Assembly (NCBI GenBank): GCA_022749755.1
Contig: CM040452.1
Span: 7,396,350 to 7,460,349, forward strand
Length of the DNA: 64,000 nt
Reading direction: 5' to 3'
Source: Azadirachta indica
Taxonomy: Eukaryota; Streptophyta; Magnoliopsida; Sapindales; Meliaceae
Of the stretch, positions 10,583-22,702 are shown piece by piece. A model generated the notes under the pieces. It ran no database searches, had not been told where the DNA came from, and saw only the letters and a program-made list of their open reading frames with translations. Each line of letters starts with the position of its first letter. Position 1 is the first letter of the stretch. Both the position numbers and the translations under genes were made by a program.

Positions 10583-13500
10583 ATGGAAGGAAAATCATGT
10601 AACTATTCTCAGTTACATGGAAGGAACCAGAACTTATTACTCTTGCAAGACCAACACCACGAGATGTTAAGCAATTTTCAGACATAGATGATCAAGAAAG
10701 CCTCAGGTTTTACATGCCAATTATATTCTTTTACAAGAACAATCCCTCACCTTTAATGAATGGGAAGGATCCGGTTAAGGTGATAATGGAAGCACTAAAT
10801 AAAGCACTTGTGCCTTTCTACCCTGTAGCTGGAAAATTACAGGAAGGCCCCAACAAGAAGCGTATGGTGGATTGCAATGGCGAAGGAGTCTTGTTTGTTG
10901 AGGCTGATGCTAACATTAAACTTGAGCAGCTTGGAGATTCGATTCATCCTCCATTTCCCTATTAATTAATATAGAGTAAAATATAAGATTAAAAATAATT
11001 AATTTAATATATCAAATGTCTAATATTGTATAAATATGCAAAAATTTGAGGGAAGAGATAATTCACTTGAAAGATAAATATATTTTTAAAGAAGAAGAAA
11101 AAATGATAAGTTTTACTTGAGTAATTAAGTAAATAAACTAATTAAGGGTATTTTCTAGAAAAAGACTTTAGTTTGAATTATGAATAGATCTATGTGAATT
11201 TAAAAGAGTTTTTTTTTAGTTTAAAATGTATTTATTAGAAATATCTAATAAATTAATTAGAATTTTTAGATTCAGGAGTTGTTTATTTTTCTACCTAATA
11301 TCTGAATATAATTATTCAAATGTACAAGAGTTGTTTATTTTTTAACTTATGTATGAATATTTGTTCAAAATATTTAAATATAATTAAATTAAAAATTTGA
11401 GTTCAATATGAATGAATAAATGTCTGAATAATTTTAATATTTTTATTTTTTAAAAATATTTCTATTTTATTAATTTATTTATTAAAAAATTAAAATCCTA
11501 TTTAACTATTTTTAACGTATTTTTTTTTATTGTAGGTTCCTTCTACTTATTTTTTGAATACTACTTATTTTATATTTTAATTATTATAATAAAATTATAT
11601 ACTTACATAATTATAATTACATTATAATATGATTTATTATTTTTATTTAATTTTTATTAATTTTTATTAATTTTTATATCATCAATTAAATTTTTAAAAA
11701 TATATATATATATCAAATAAATAAATAATATACATACTAATATAATTTATTAATTTTTTTATCTATTATTGTGCTAATTTAATTAAATTTATTATTGATA
11801 TAAGTATATATTTGAAAAGGGTATATATATCAAAATATCAATTTTTAGACTTTTCATTTTGTTAAAACAAAAAATTTAATACTTATTTTTATATGTTTTA
11901 AAGTAAAAATAAATATATTATTCAGATTTAAATTTCAGTTAGATTCAGATTTCAATTATGTTCAGTGTTCAATAAAAAAAGAAGAAACACTACCTCACCC
12001 AAAAAGTAAAAAAAAAATAATGAATTGTGTATTTTAAAATTATCATCAAGTTAAAAAAAAACTTAATTACCTAAAATAAATAATTTTGCCAATTCAGTAT
12101 TAGGACAAAAAGAAAAAAGAGCAAACAATCCTAAATTTTTAGACCTTTTACATTTAATAAAAAGAAAGAAAAAATAGTGATTCTTTATTTTATAAGTATC
12201 TCAAAAATTGCATTAAATTAAAAAAAAACAACCAAATTACCTTAAACAGCTACATTTAGTAAACTTTGTAGTTAGCTAAATAAAATAAAACAGTTCCTTA
12301 CTATACAAGAATGCCCTATCAGAATTGTTTTAAGACGAATATCGGCTTCCCAATTTATATCCCAGAATTTTTTTCCAAGTAATGGGAAAGTTGATTAGTC
12401 TCGTCAAACTATGTCATATATTAATTTTAGAATTTTAATAATTTGGATGCTAATTATATATAAAGTATTTTAAGGCAACACATATAATATATATACACAT
12501 ATTATACCATATATGCACACTGATATAACTTTTAGGATATCTCTGGTTTATTTAATGTCAGATTTTATTAAAAAATATACACTATTTCTTATCTCAATAA
12601 CAAATATAAATGAACTATTTATCTTAATAAAATAATAATAATATGCTCTCTAGAGTAACTTGAGTGATCTTGGGTCTTCTCGATGTACTTAAATCATTTT
12701 GAGTTTGAGTGACAATAGGACAAGGATTTGATATTTTACCAATTAGATTTCTCCAATTAAATCCCGTATAAAAGTTAAAAAACAAAAATAATACAAAATA
12801 TACAAATTAAACTAATTTAAAATAATACAATAGCCCAAACCTAATAATCAATAAGAAGTTTCAATTTGGTCTTTACAATCCAAATGAGTTCAACCTAGTT
12901 ACAAGAGCCCGCAGCTTATGCCTCCAACCTAGTCCCTCACAAATTTGGTTTTGTGGACGATTGAAAATACTCCGTTATGTATTAATACATCCACATATGT
13001 ACTCTAAATTAATATAATTATCATATGACATGTACATGTATACTCTAAATATACTTATCATATATATGTACATGTGCATATATAGGATTTTGGAACATTT
13101 GAATTCAGTTATAGTAAATATAATGCCAACCATATTAAAATTCGGAATACAAATTATAAAGAATAACCCTGTTTTGATTTGATAATCCTAATTATTTTGT
13201 ACTAAATCATTTAATGTTTTCACAGTACTTATTTTTGAACTTTCGTTTAATTCTAATAATTGCAGGTGACCCGTTTGACATGCGGCCGATTCATTTTTGC
13301 TTTTCTTTTCAACCGCACGCTGTTTGATGGACCTGGCTTCCTACGATTCTTGAAAGTCCTAATGGAGTTTGCAAGAGGTGCAGATTCACCATCTTTAACG
13401 CCTGTTTGGCAAAGAGAAATCTTAAGTGCAAGAGATCCACCACAAAAAACATGTATTCACCATGAATACGAGAAAATAAACGAAAGCATAGATGCTCAAC

Positions 13501-14181
13501 TTGAGGATACAGAGCCATTTGAAATTAAATCATTCTCCTCCGGCCACGAAAGATATAAGTGCAATTTGTAACTGCGTTCCCCTAAACTTGAAAAACTCTT
13601 TAACATTGGACTTGGTGACTGCTTGGGTATGGAGATGTCGAACAAGAGCACTTGAACTGGACCCTGATCAGATTGTTCTATTATCATGTGTAGTTAACAT
13701 TCACAGCAAGCATTATAACATGCGGCTACCACCTGGATATTATGGAAATGCATTTGCATACTAAGCTGTTTGCACAAAAGTTATTGATTTGTGTAAAACT
13801 CCGTTGGGATATGCGGTAGAATTAGTGAAGAAGGCAAAGGCTAAAATGAATTATGAGTAATAAAATCTGTGGCAATTATATGGTGATGACGGGACTACCC
13901 ATGCTTAAAATTGAGGTTGTTTCCAGTATAGTTGGTCAAGAGTTTGAAAAGATTGATTTTGGTTGGGGAAAACCTGTTTATGCTGGACCTGTTAGTGCTT
14001 TAGCATCGATTAGTTTCCGGTACAAATACCCAAATAAAGATGGAGAGGATGGAATTCTAGTATTATTGTGCTTGCCACAGGCAATCATGGACAGGTTTGG
14101 GTAAGAGTTGAACAAAATTACCCGGGATCCGTTGAGGATTTGTACAAGATTAAAGGCACTGAGATTTTATCCAAGCTTTAA
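10583..14181 (+). pseudogene. BAHD acyltransferase copy B, multiply disrupted
   Basis: The ancestral start is ATG 10583. A one-base deletion at 10600/10601, seen by comparison with copy C, shifts the frame after five codons. Exon 1 then reads well from about 10620 to 10962 ([23 protein letters not shown]) but ends in TAA where copy A continues with [10 protein letters not shown]. About 2 kb of foreign AT-rich DNA follows. Exon 2 resumes at 13266 (acceptor TGCAG) and is open to 13571, where a one-base insertion shifts it. Further stops occur at 13762 and 13858, and a premature stop lies at 14102. The catalytic HxxxD is RTLFD: the His codon became CGC (13314-13316). DFGWG is still present near 13955. 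It cannot make a working transferase. Confidence 0.88.
10966..12970. other. AT-rich replacement of about 2 kb at the exon 1/intron junction of copy B
   Basis: Homology to copy A stops at the end of the truncated exon 1 and resumes in the intron at about 12973, near a TTAATACATCC-like stretch. What lies between is extremely AT-rich with A- and T-runs and no ORF of note. The end of exon 1 and the donor site are lost. I see no clear terminal repeats, so the origin (insertion plus deletion, or a degraded element) is open. Confidence 0.6.
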
Positions 14182-14699
14182 GGCATACTAGCTACCTCAA
14201 TTACCCATGCTAAACTATATAACCTGGAAAAGAGTAAAAGGTTGTTACGAATAAGTTGATGTTTGGCATTGTTTTCCTGTACAAAAGCTTTGGTTTCCGT
14301 AAAATAAAAATGTTGGATACTTATTTGATAAAAGAAAAAGTCCGCCTGATGCGAGTCTTGTGGTTTTTGTTTTTCTGTAAAAAAGTATAAAATAAAAGAT
14401 AAAATCTTAGCATGAGTTTATAAGTGGATTTGCATCATTTGTATTATATATATATATATATATATTTATGTTCATTGTGTTCAATAGGATTGAAATCATC
14501 TGATCATTATGTTTGATTTTTCATTGATCTGTAATATAAATTCTGTTTAATACAATTAAATTTCTTTTTTCAATCTTTGATATTTTCAGTCTTGATGTCA
14601 TTGATGATCATGTTTGATTTTTCAATGCTTTTCTTTTATCAATGACCAGCCACAATGAGTATATATATATATATATATATATATGTGTATGTATAAGTT
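14182..14699. other. 3' flank of BAHD copy B
   Basis: AT-rich spacer with (AT)n runs at about 14446-14465 and 14660-14684. Words such as TGATCATGTTTGATTTTTCA occur twice (about 14500-14640), indicating a local duplication. No coding signal. Confidence 0.5.
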
Positions 14700-15095
14700 G
14701 TGAGCATAATATTGTGTTATATTTATGTTCATTTCGTGCGAATGGAGTCTATCTTTTTCCAATCTTTAATATTGTCAGCGTTAATGTCATTATCCTCGTT
14801 TTGATCATGTTTGATTAGCTTTGATTTTATATTAATCTTGCTTAAGCTGTGGTGTGGTGAGGTGTCATTGATGAAGTAAAATTAATACAATAAAACATGA
14901 TCAATGCCTTGAAACATTTAGAATTAACTAGTAGCTACCACGTAATTGATCAAGCAAATGTTTCTCCGGATATTTTTGTTGGTTCTAAATGTAATTGAAA
15001 AACCTTTTCAACGATAAATAGAGACAAGCCCTTGAAGTAGAAGATAAAGTACTTAAGCTCGCCTCCCTGCATTATACAAACTGATCATGTGATAA
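14700..15095 (+). pseudogene. Acyltransferase promoter/leader relic without a gene (unit C)
   Basis: Counterpart of 3500-3890. A TATA-like GATAAATAGAG at 15012-15022 is followed by the leader with AAGTAGAAGATAAAG and the ACTTAAGCTCGCATCC-like end. It then breaks off at TGATCATGTGATA instead of running into an ATG and coding sequence. The same breakpoint word occurs in units A (about 3870) and B (about 9825), so the deletion predates the unit duplications. Confidence 0.6.
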
Positions 15096-15637
15096 ATTTT
15101 ATATAAACGAAATTATATAAATAGCACTAGTCTAAATAATTTTGTAGGCATTAGTTACGTAAATAATAGTGCATATCTATTTTAGTAATTTTCAGCAAAT
15201 AAATAATCCTTCAAGTTAAGTATAAGAGAATCAAGGAAAGTGATTTCTGTGATGTGCCTTGAAGCAATCATTGTGCGATTTTTTCTATTATTATAGATTT
15301 TCTACACAGTTGTACAAATTTTTCTCTTTTAAACTAAGTTTCTATAATTAAACTACACATAATACATCCCCACATTTGTTATATGTGATATAGATAATAT
15401 AGCTACTGAGAAGAGAAAGAATTAAATATTCCTAAAGGTAAGCAACATACAGGATAATGCCAGAAGTATCGTCCTCAACAAGGAATGCCTAATGAGAGTA
15501 TTTTATGGAGAAATACTTGTAATGGAAATCCCCCCCCGTGATCGTGATTTGAGCAAGATTTGCGAGCTGGCTATATTGATTCTGCAAAGGATTTGGCAAC
15601 GGTAGCTTATCAATATGAGTCTTCGGAATTGTTCCAC

Positions 15638-15645
15638 TATAAATA
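15638..15645 (+). promoter_or_regulatory. TATA box of BAHD copy C
   Basis: TATAAATA in the context ACTATAAATAGAG, 93 bp before ATG 15738, as in copies A and B. Confidence 0.65.
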
Positions 15646-15737
15646 GAGAACCGCTGGACGCAAAAAATGAAATACCACTTAAGCTCGCATCCCTGAATTA
15701 ACTACAAAGTCCTGAAGCAGCAGCAAATTGCAGAACG

Positions 15738-15804
15738 ATGGAAGCAAAATCATGTGAACTATTCTCATTTACACGAAAGGAACCAGAACTTATTACTCCT
15801 GCAA
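15738..15804 (+). CDS. BAHD acyltransferase copy C, 5' end only (cut by assembly gap)
   Basis: Twenty-two codons from ATG 15738 match the N-terminus of clade V BAHD enzymes (ELFSFTRKEPELITPA) without a break before the N-run begins at 15805. This copy keeps the base that copy B lost at 10600. After the gap the sequence is unrelated. The rest of the gene either lies in the gap, whose true size may differ from 100, or is missing from the assembly. Nothing here shows that this copy is broken. Confidence 0.75.
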
Positions 15805-15904
15805 NNNNNNNNNNNNNNNNNNNNNNNNNNNNNNNNNNNNNNNNNNNNNNNNNNNNNNNNNNNNNNNNNNNNNNNNNNNNNNNNNNNNNNNNNNNNNNNN
15901 NNNN
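15805..15904. other. Assembly gap (100 N)
   Basis: Exactly 100 N, the conventional placeholder for a gap of unknown length. It cuts BAHD copy C, and the two sides do not belong to one another in any visible way. Confidence 0.98.
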
Positions 15905-17150
15905 AACTCTAGTCTCTTCTATAGATGGTAATACACTGTTCTCATCTCCCATCCTATTTTCATTTTAATCCCCAAGTCTCATTTCCCAATAAATTTAATG
16001 GAGGAATGATAGAGAATTTTCATGTTGGGGAATAGATTCTCCATCCCCACTTACTTTTCTATTTTCTTATTTATTCATACTAAATACTCATTAAAAATAT
16101 TATTAATATATCATAATATAATTTATTGCAATTACTATATAAATAATATAAACGTGACTATTTGATAGGATAAAAATATTAAGAATTAAATAATATTTCT
16201 GGTCAACTAATGTTCACATATATACTTATATTTTAAAAGTAATATATTATATTTTTTATGTGCATGTGAACGGGGTAGGGATGAGTAGGAAGTATTAATT
16301 AAACTGTTCCCTACTTATTAATATATGAATTAATCTCCTTTCATTCTCCACCTCATTCCCCCTCTCAAATTTACCTAATTGGGACATATTTCCATGGGAC
16401 TTAAAACCATGGACAATTTTTGTCATCCCTAGCACCTTCAATAAAAGTTTATATTATATCATATTTATTTATTAGAGTTCATTTAAAAATGAGAAATTGT
16501 AACTCCTGATCATAACTATATATATCATCTATTTAGCCAAATTTCGTAAAACTCTCTATATTTTCAGTAATATATATTTATTTTGCATTGTCATAATATG
16601 TAGAAAAAAATTCTAATACATTTTCCCTATCTACCAAATAATATTATTATTTGTATTTAAAACTAATAACAATCAATATACCTAGCAAAATAGTATTATT
16701 TGAAAATTTTAATCAAAACAAAATATTATTTTTATCTACAAATATTAAGCAAATAAATACATAGAATAAATATATTTTACAATTTGTCACATCAATCCAA
16801 AAAAAAATTATTTTCATTTCAACTAATTAATTTTATTTTTAATTAAAATTATATTTTTTTGTTTTGAGTAGCTGTTAAAATAATAGTTTAAGGTAGATTT
16901 ATAAAATTTAATTTAACAGATTCTAACTACTCGTTAGGGCTTACGGTTATCTCTCCATTTCTAAAACTTGAAGAAGTAATATATGGAATCCTCTAAACAA
17001 CTGAAGGCATTTTTATTTACGCCAAACTTGAAAAGTCAACTTTTTTTTTAATCATTTTAATTAGGTATCATTTTATATATTCTACCATTTAACACTTACT
17101 TAATTTCTTCATATTCCTTACCAATGAATATACATATATACCTCTTAAAG
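15905..17150. other. AT-rich spacer after the gap
   Basis: No gene is seen. The part 15905-16430 has patches of C-rich words (CCCATCC, CATTCCCCC) and a matching minus-strand GGGGATGG style, suggesting a degraded mobile element, but no terminal repeats could be fixed. The rest is plain AT-rich DNA. Confidence 0.45.
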
Positions 17151-17157
17151 GCTCACT

Positions 17158-18505
17158 GTTTGACAAATGTTGATGAGTGCAAAGAACCTTCTAAATACAA
17201 ATGTGATGGTACTTGCAAGAATATAATCGGGAATTATACATGCCATTGTTTACTTGGCAAGCATGGCGACGGTAAAGTTGGTTGTGAAGGACTTGGTATG
17301 ACCAAAACTTTCTCAAATAAGTTTAATTACATAAATTTGTTATGTTATATCATTTTGTGTACATTAATTTGTATAAAAAAATTTTATTTGTGGCTATTCT
17401 TGCATACGCAGTTATTGGAGCAATTATAGTTGCTGTGATTTTCGAAATTCTGATTTTGATCATACGCAAGGATAGAAGAAAGCAGAGAAATTTTTTGAAA
17501 AATGGGGGTATCATATTAAAGCACCAGCGAGTAAGATTTTTAAAGCAGCAGAGCTTGGAAAAGCTACCAAAAACTATGACGGTTCCCATCTCCTTGGTGA
17601 GGGTGGTTTCAATTCTGTTTACAAAGGAGTTCTACCTGATAATACTCAAGTTGCTGTGAAGAAGCCTACGAAAGCAGACAAGATCCAGATAAATAAGGAA
17701 TTCCAACAAGAACTTGGCATCATTTCTCAAGTTAACCATAAGAGTTGGTCAAGATATTAGGGATATGTTTGGAAACCAAAGTGCTGTTACTAGTTTATGA
17801 ATTTATTTCTAATGGTACTCTATATCATCACATTCGTGATAAGAATTCGCAAATCCTAAGCACCTGGAAACATCGTCTGAGGTTTACGATGGAAACTGCT
17901 CTTGCACTAGATTATTTCCATTCTTTAGCGAGCCCTCCAATAATTCATGGACACATTAAGTCTACTAACATACTATTGGATGAAAATTACGCAGCAAAAG
18001 TTGCTAATTTTGGAGCTTCAGTGCTGATTTCGCTCGATCAGATGGCCATGGCGACAAAAATATAAGGGACTTTTGGTTACTTAGACCCTGAATATGTCAT
18101 ATCAGGTATTTTGACAGAGAAAAGTGATGTCTATAGCTATAGAGTTATCCTTGTTAAGTTGTTAACAAGAATGAAGCTTGGCTTTTTCATGGCATCCAAC
18201 AATCAAAAGATTAACACTGTTCATCATTTTCTCTGTTGCATATTGTAGGCTTTAAAGTAGCCCATAAAAGTGAAAGAGAGGAGATACAAACTATTGCAGA
18301 ACTTGCAAAGAAGTGTGTAAGTAGTAGTGGGATACAAAGGCCAACAATGAAGGAAGTTGCAGAGGAGCTTGATAGGCTGAAAAAGTTACACGACAGTTTA
18401 TGGGCTCAAGAGAAGAGCGAAGAGATCGAGCATTTATTAGGTGAATTATCATCAAATTTTAAATTTGAACATTCAACGACTATGATTACCCAACAAGACA
18501 ATTAA
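17158..18505 (+). pseudogene. Wall-associated kinase (WAK/WAKL) pseudogene, kinase-dead and truncated
   Basis: WAKs span the plasma membrane and bind wall pectin. Here the large extracellular GUB_WAK part is missing. What remains starts with a calcium-binding EGF module (DECKEPSKYKC ... GNYTCHC, about 17170-17290), then an intron, a transmembrane helix (AVIGAIIVAVIFEILILII, about 17410-17465) and a Ser/Thr kinase domain. Frameshifts fall near 17535 and 17740. TAA at 18063 stands where the family has Gln before [10 protein letters not shown]. About 18180-18240 is shortened and out of frame. The catalytic loop reads HGH instead of HRD (17946-17954), the magnesium motif NFG instead of DFG (18006-18014), and the third Gly of the P-loop is Asn. 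The C-terminal lobe (PTMKEVAEELDRLK) is open from 18236 to the stop. It could not be an active kinase even if the frame were intact. Confidence 0.9.
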
Positions 18506-19994
18506 ACTGCAGTACCATTTGATATTGAGAACTACAGTTACCGCATGAGATACTGGATCAGCATCAAGAAATTTAGGTATTTGATGATTTATTAGCTCAT
18601 GTTGTTGTTGTTATATATTGTTATTATTATTTGACTCATTTTGACTTATTTAATAGCTAAATATCTGTCTTGAGATTGGTGATTGAATGTATGAGATAGG
18701 TTATTAAATAAGTTACGAAAGTATGATGATTATATTGTGAGGCCTTTTATTGTTCAAACTATTAATGCAATTGAAGCAGCAAATTCCCTTCATAGGACAT
18801 TAATTAATTTGTTGGATCAATTCAAACCTTAGAGTCTTAAAAATTATTTTGACTTATTTGATTATATCTATAAAAAATTCAAGAATTGGGATAGAGTAAC
18901 TATCATTCATTAAGCTCCAAAGCAATCTTGAAGAGTAAAGTCTGCCGTACTCATCAACTAAATTCAAAACGATTGTCAATGACATTTTGATCAAAAATTC
19001 AATTAACAATTCAACAACGATTTGTATCTTAGTTTAATGCGGTTTCCTATTCTATATCTTATTGATGTTTTTCTAATTAGATTCCCCTAATTTAAGGTGA
19101 GAAAATTAAAGTTGCCTTATGTAAGATAGAATTTTATTTGTATAAGGAAAGGAAGAATAGATTAAATAGGCTGGGAACATTTAACAATCATATATAGAAA
19201 GTTTTGCATTCTCATTAACGAATACTCAAACTGAGAATAGAAAATTTATAGTGGGATGAAAAGTGAGATCTATTCCCTTTTCTTTTAAGAAAAAAATTAT
19301 TAACTTTAAATAACAATAATAATAATTAAATAAAAGAAAAAAAAAAAAAATTATTAACTTTAAATAACAATAATAATAATTAAATAAAAGAAAAAACCCT
19401 GTAAGTTTTTCAATTCTTCCTTCAGAAGTCCTTAAAAGAATCAGGGATGTTTTCTTGAATAAAGTAAAATATGGTCAAATATTAAAAATGTATCTTTGTA
19501 TATATGGACTATGGTACAACATATCAATTCTTTTAGAGTGCAAGTCTGCTATGCCAAGTATGACAAATTAATTAGTTGACTCATAATACAATTTGATTTT
19601 CATATAATTTTCTTTTTGAACTTAATATTTCAATATTTCTATTATACGCAAAATTATAACTTGATATTGTGTTAATAAAATAGTCCTACTCAAGTCCCTT
19701 TTTTTTGTTTAATTTTTTTTTTCGGAAGTGGTTACAGATTATATCAATGTGTCATGAGAAGGGGCTAATCATGATAAGGTAATTAATTATATTGAAATTT
19801 AATGGATCGCACAATGGTTTTTCCTCATTTGTGAATGGGCCTTCATGCTTCAGGAAAGGTAAAGTCAATTTCCTCCCCAAAAGAATGCCATCCGACATCA
19901 CATATTCTATAAGCCGATGAATATATTCTTTCTTAATCTGTCGTGGGATCAGATTTCTCCTTTTATTTTCTTTTATTATTATTATTTTTGTAAC
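18506..19994. other. 3' flank of the WAK pseudogene and spacer
   Basis: 18600-18830 is repeated at 25960-26180 behind the second WAK relic, so it belongs to the ancestral WAK downstream region. The rest is AT-rich with no gene. Confidence 0.55.
19287..19397. repeat. Tandem duplication of about 56 bp
   Basis: An A-rich unit containing TTATTAACTTTAAATAACAA and ending in TAAATAAAAGAAAAAA occurs twice in direct order with almost no change, as in a recent replication slip. Confidence 0.85.
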
Positions 19995-20470
19995 TAATCT
20001 CCAAGCAAAAGCTTAGCGCAATAATGAAGAAAAGATACAAATCAAAAGGGATGCCAGGGAGGCCTTACAAAAATCATGTGATACATGTATGGAAAAGAAA
20101 ACCGCAACACGATCCCAGTTTGTGAGACCTGATATACAAAAATAAGACAAAGTAAAGCAGAGTAGTGTCTCAAGACTAGCAGTCCAGACTTGCACTACCC
20201 AGCAGCAGCAACGCACAGAAGCAAACCAACAAGCCAACGAGAAGAATCAAGCAACAACAATAAAGCACCAAAAACTTAGTCATCAGTATGCCAAACATCT
20301 ATAAACCTGCAATGCAGTACACCAATATCCAACTGCAGCAGCCAGCAAACTTCCAAACAAGGCAGCGTCAGCATGCCAAACAACAACAAGCATAACCCAA
20401 CCAACCACAGCAAAATGCTCGCAGCAGGACAGCATGAAAGTAGCAGCTACCACCACAAGGACATCAGATT
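19995..20470 (-). mobile_element. LINE 3' tail-like sequence
   Basis: The stretch has the AGCAGC-rich composition and several words (CAGCAGCAACGCACAGAAGC, CAAACCAACAAGCC) of the untranslated LINE tail at 7010-7330. No RNase H coding part is attached. It abuts a plus-strand LINE fragment, so two LINE pieces lie tail to body here. Confidence 0.5.
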
Positions 20471-21130
20471 TCTCCTGTTAATTTGGCCACTTTTCTTAAT
20501 AAATATGGCGCTGCTTCTGGATAAATTATAAACAAGGAGAAAAGTTATTGTTTTCTAGGTAAATCTGGTGCACCGTGCTCCTCACAAAAAGTTAATTGCT
20601 GATATTCTTCTGTTTGCTGAAGATAGCTTGCCGTTCTCTCATTTAGGCGTTCCTATTCGTAAGGTTGTTCGAAATGGCAATACTTACAAGCCTTAGTTGA
20701 CATGCTCGTGCTCGTCTTATTGGTAAGAAAAGTAGGATCTTATCTATGGCTGGCAAAGTGGAACTTTTTTAGAGTCTTCTCCTTCATTGCTTTAAGGTCT
20801 ATTTATGAACTTATTCACTTGTCAATCAGCTATACAATTGTGCTCGAAATTTCATTTTTTCTGAGGGTCAATACAGGGAAATTGCTTTATTCAATGAGGT
20901 AATGTTACAAGGAAGAAGAAGAAAATAATGTTCAGCTTCTTTGAACTGCTCACTCTTTTTCTGAAAAATACATCAAGAATCAAAGATCATCTCTCATGAC
21001 TTTAGAAGTTGCATCTCCCAAATGTTTTAACTCTGTTTACATCCAGCTAAGCGGAAAATTTAGCTTCAAACAGTTTTACCGAACTTCTGCCAAGTTGATT
21101 TGCCATATTACATCAACTCTAAGTATTAAA
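20471..21130 (+). mobile_element. LINE reverse-transcriptase 3' region relic
   Basis: Pieces in different frames match the end of a plant LINE reverse transcriptase and the region behind it: YGAASG..INKEKS near 20500, PFSHLGVPI near 20635, a SMAGKVELF stretch near 20745 matching the LSxAGKxxL signature, and SGKFSFKQFYR near 21055 matching the linker before the zinc-binding region. Stops and frame changes show that it is dead. The catalytic YADD box lies outside the preserved part. Confidence 0.7.
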
Positions 21131-22239
21131 GTACATAAAATATATTTCCATTTTAATTGATCAGGGAATGGAGGGAATACAATTTGAGAAGAAAAGTATC
21201 TGAATTCTGAAAGTGGGACATGGAAAGGGGAGCAGTCAAATCAATCACATTTCCCATGATCTTGGCCATACATATACTTAAGCAGCTTCATTCATATGAT
21301 GAGGCGGTCCAATAATCAATGGTTGTGTATCTATTTGAAAAAAAAATGTAAAATAGAAATTGAAAAAAAATAGCACACTCGTAGAGAAACATAAACAGGG
21401 CTTTCATGAGAAATAATAGGCTTATATCTAGCTCCTGCTTTAACCATCATTTATCATTCATCATTCGTCATTTTTACTTTCTATCTTTAATTTTGGGGTA
21501 AATTAAAGCCATTTTGAATACTGAGAAATTAGTTAATATTAGTGTTAGTACCCAACCAATAAAGAAAGGAAGATTTTATCAATTTGTGCATACACTATAA
21601 ATGACTAGATTTGGTTTAGGGATAATAAATTAAAAGATTAAATATTCTAGTAGTGGAGTACTTATATTTTATGAATAGTTATCTTCTTCAAGATATTGGG
21701 GGAATAAGTTGTTCGGCTGTGCCCTAAATATTTTTGCATGTATAAATATATATATATATTGGGGGTAATTTCTTTTTTCCTCTTTTGTTTTTTGGTGCAT
21801 CATTTTTGCTCTTGATTATTACATAAGTATATAAGTTTCGAACGGGAGTGAGAAACTTTACTTGCAGAATACTAAACTTTAAAATTTTACTATTACTTGA
21901 ATTTAAAATAGTTTAAAAGTGTTAAGAATGTCCCAAACTATTTGAATTACATAAAAAATATTAAAATTGAGTCTATATAAAATAAATATAACAATAAAAA
22001 TGAAAAGGATATTAGATTAAGTAAAGTATTAAGAAAGGGCAATTGGGTCATCAAATCAAATTACCTATAATTTTTATTTTTTATCAATTCAAAGTTGGAA
22101 TGGTGGGTTGCAGTTTATGGTGATAGGGACATATATAGACTCATTAGCAAATAAAATCTAATTAATATAATGATATATTCGCATTCATAAACATAAACAA
22201 GGGCATTCCTCGATAATGAAACGATTCGTTAAACTATTA
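21131..22239. other. AT-rich spacer
   Basis: No gene, RNA or element is recognised. There are short A-runs and a small TA run near 21746. Confidence 0.5.
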
Positions 22240-22670
22240 AGCACAAGCAAATGAATTAATTAAGCAGCAGTTTTGTCATCAAATATTGCTAGCTGCCTAT
22301 ATATGACTGCTAATTTGTGATTGTGAGGACTACATATTCATTCATTCATTTGATGGGAGCCCAGGCATATAATTAAGTTGGGCCAGTACTAGCGGCCACT
22401 GATACATATTCAATTACCAGTTCAGTTATACATAAGAGTATTCTCGGTGCCAGATCAAAGACAGTGGTGGACTGGCAGGTTTTATCGAAAATATATATAT
22501 CTAAACATTCATGCAAAAATGGTAGGTAAGTGCCTTTTTCAGAGAATATATTACATTGCAATGTACTTGTAAATTAATTCCAAAATATCCATCGATCTCC
22601 ACAAATAAATAAAGCTGCAGTGCTAAAAGTGAAAAAGATGATATACATTTTCCACAAAAGTAGGCTACAA

Positions 22671-22702
<32 letters not shown>

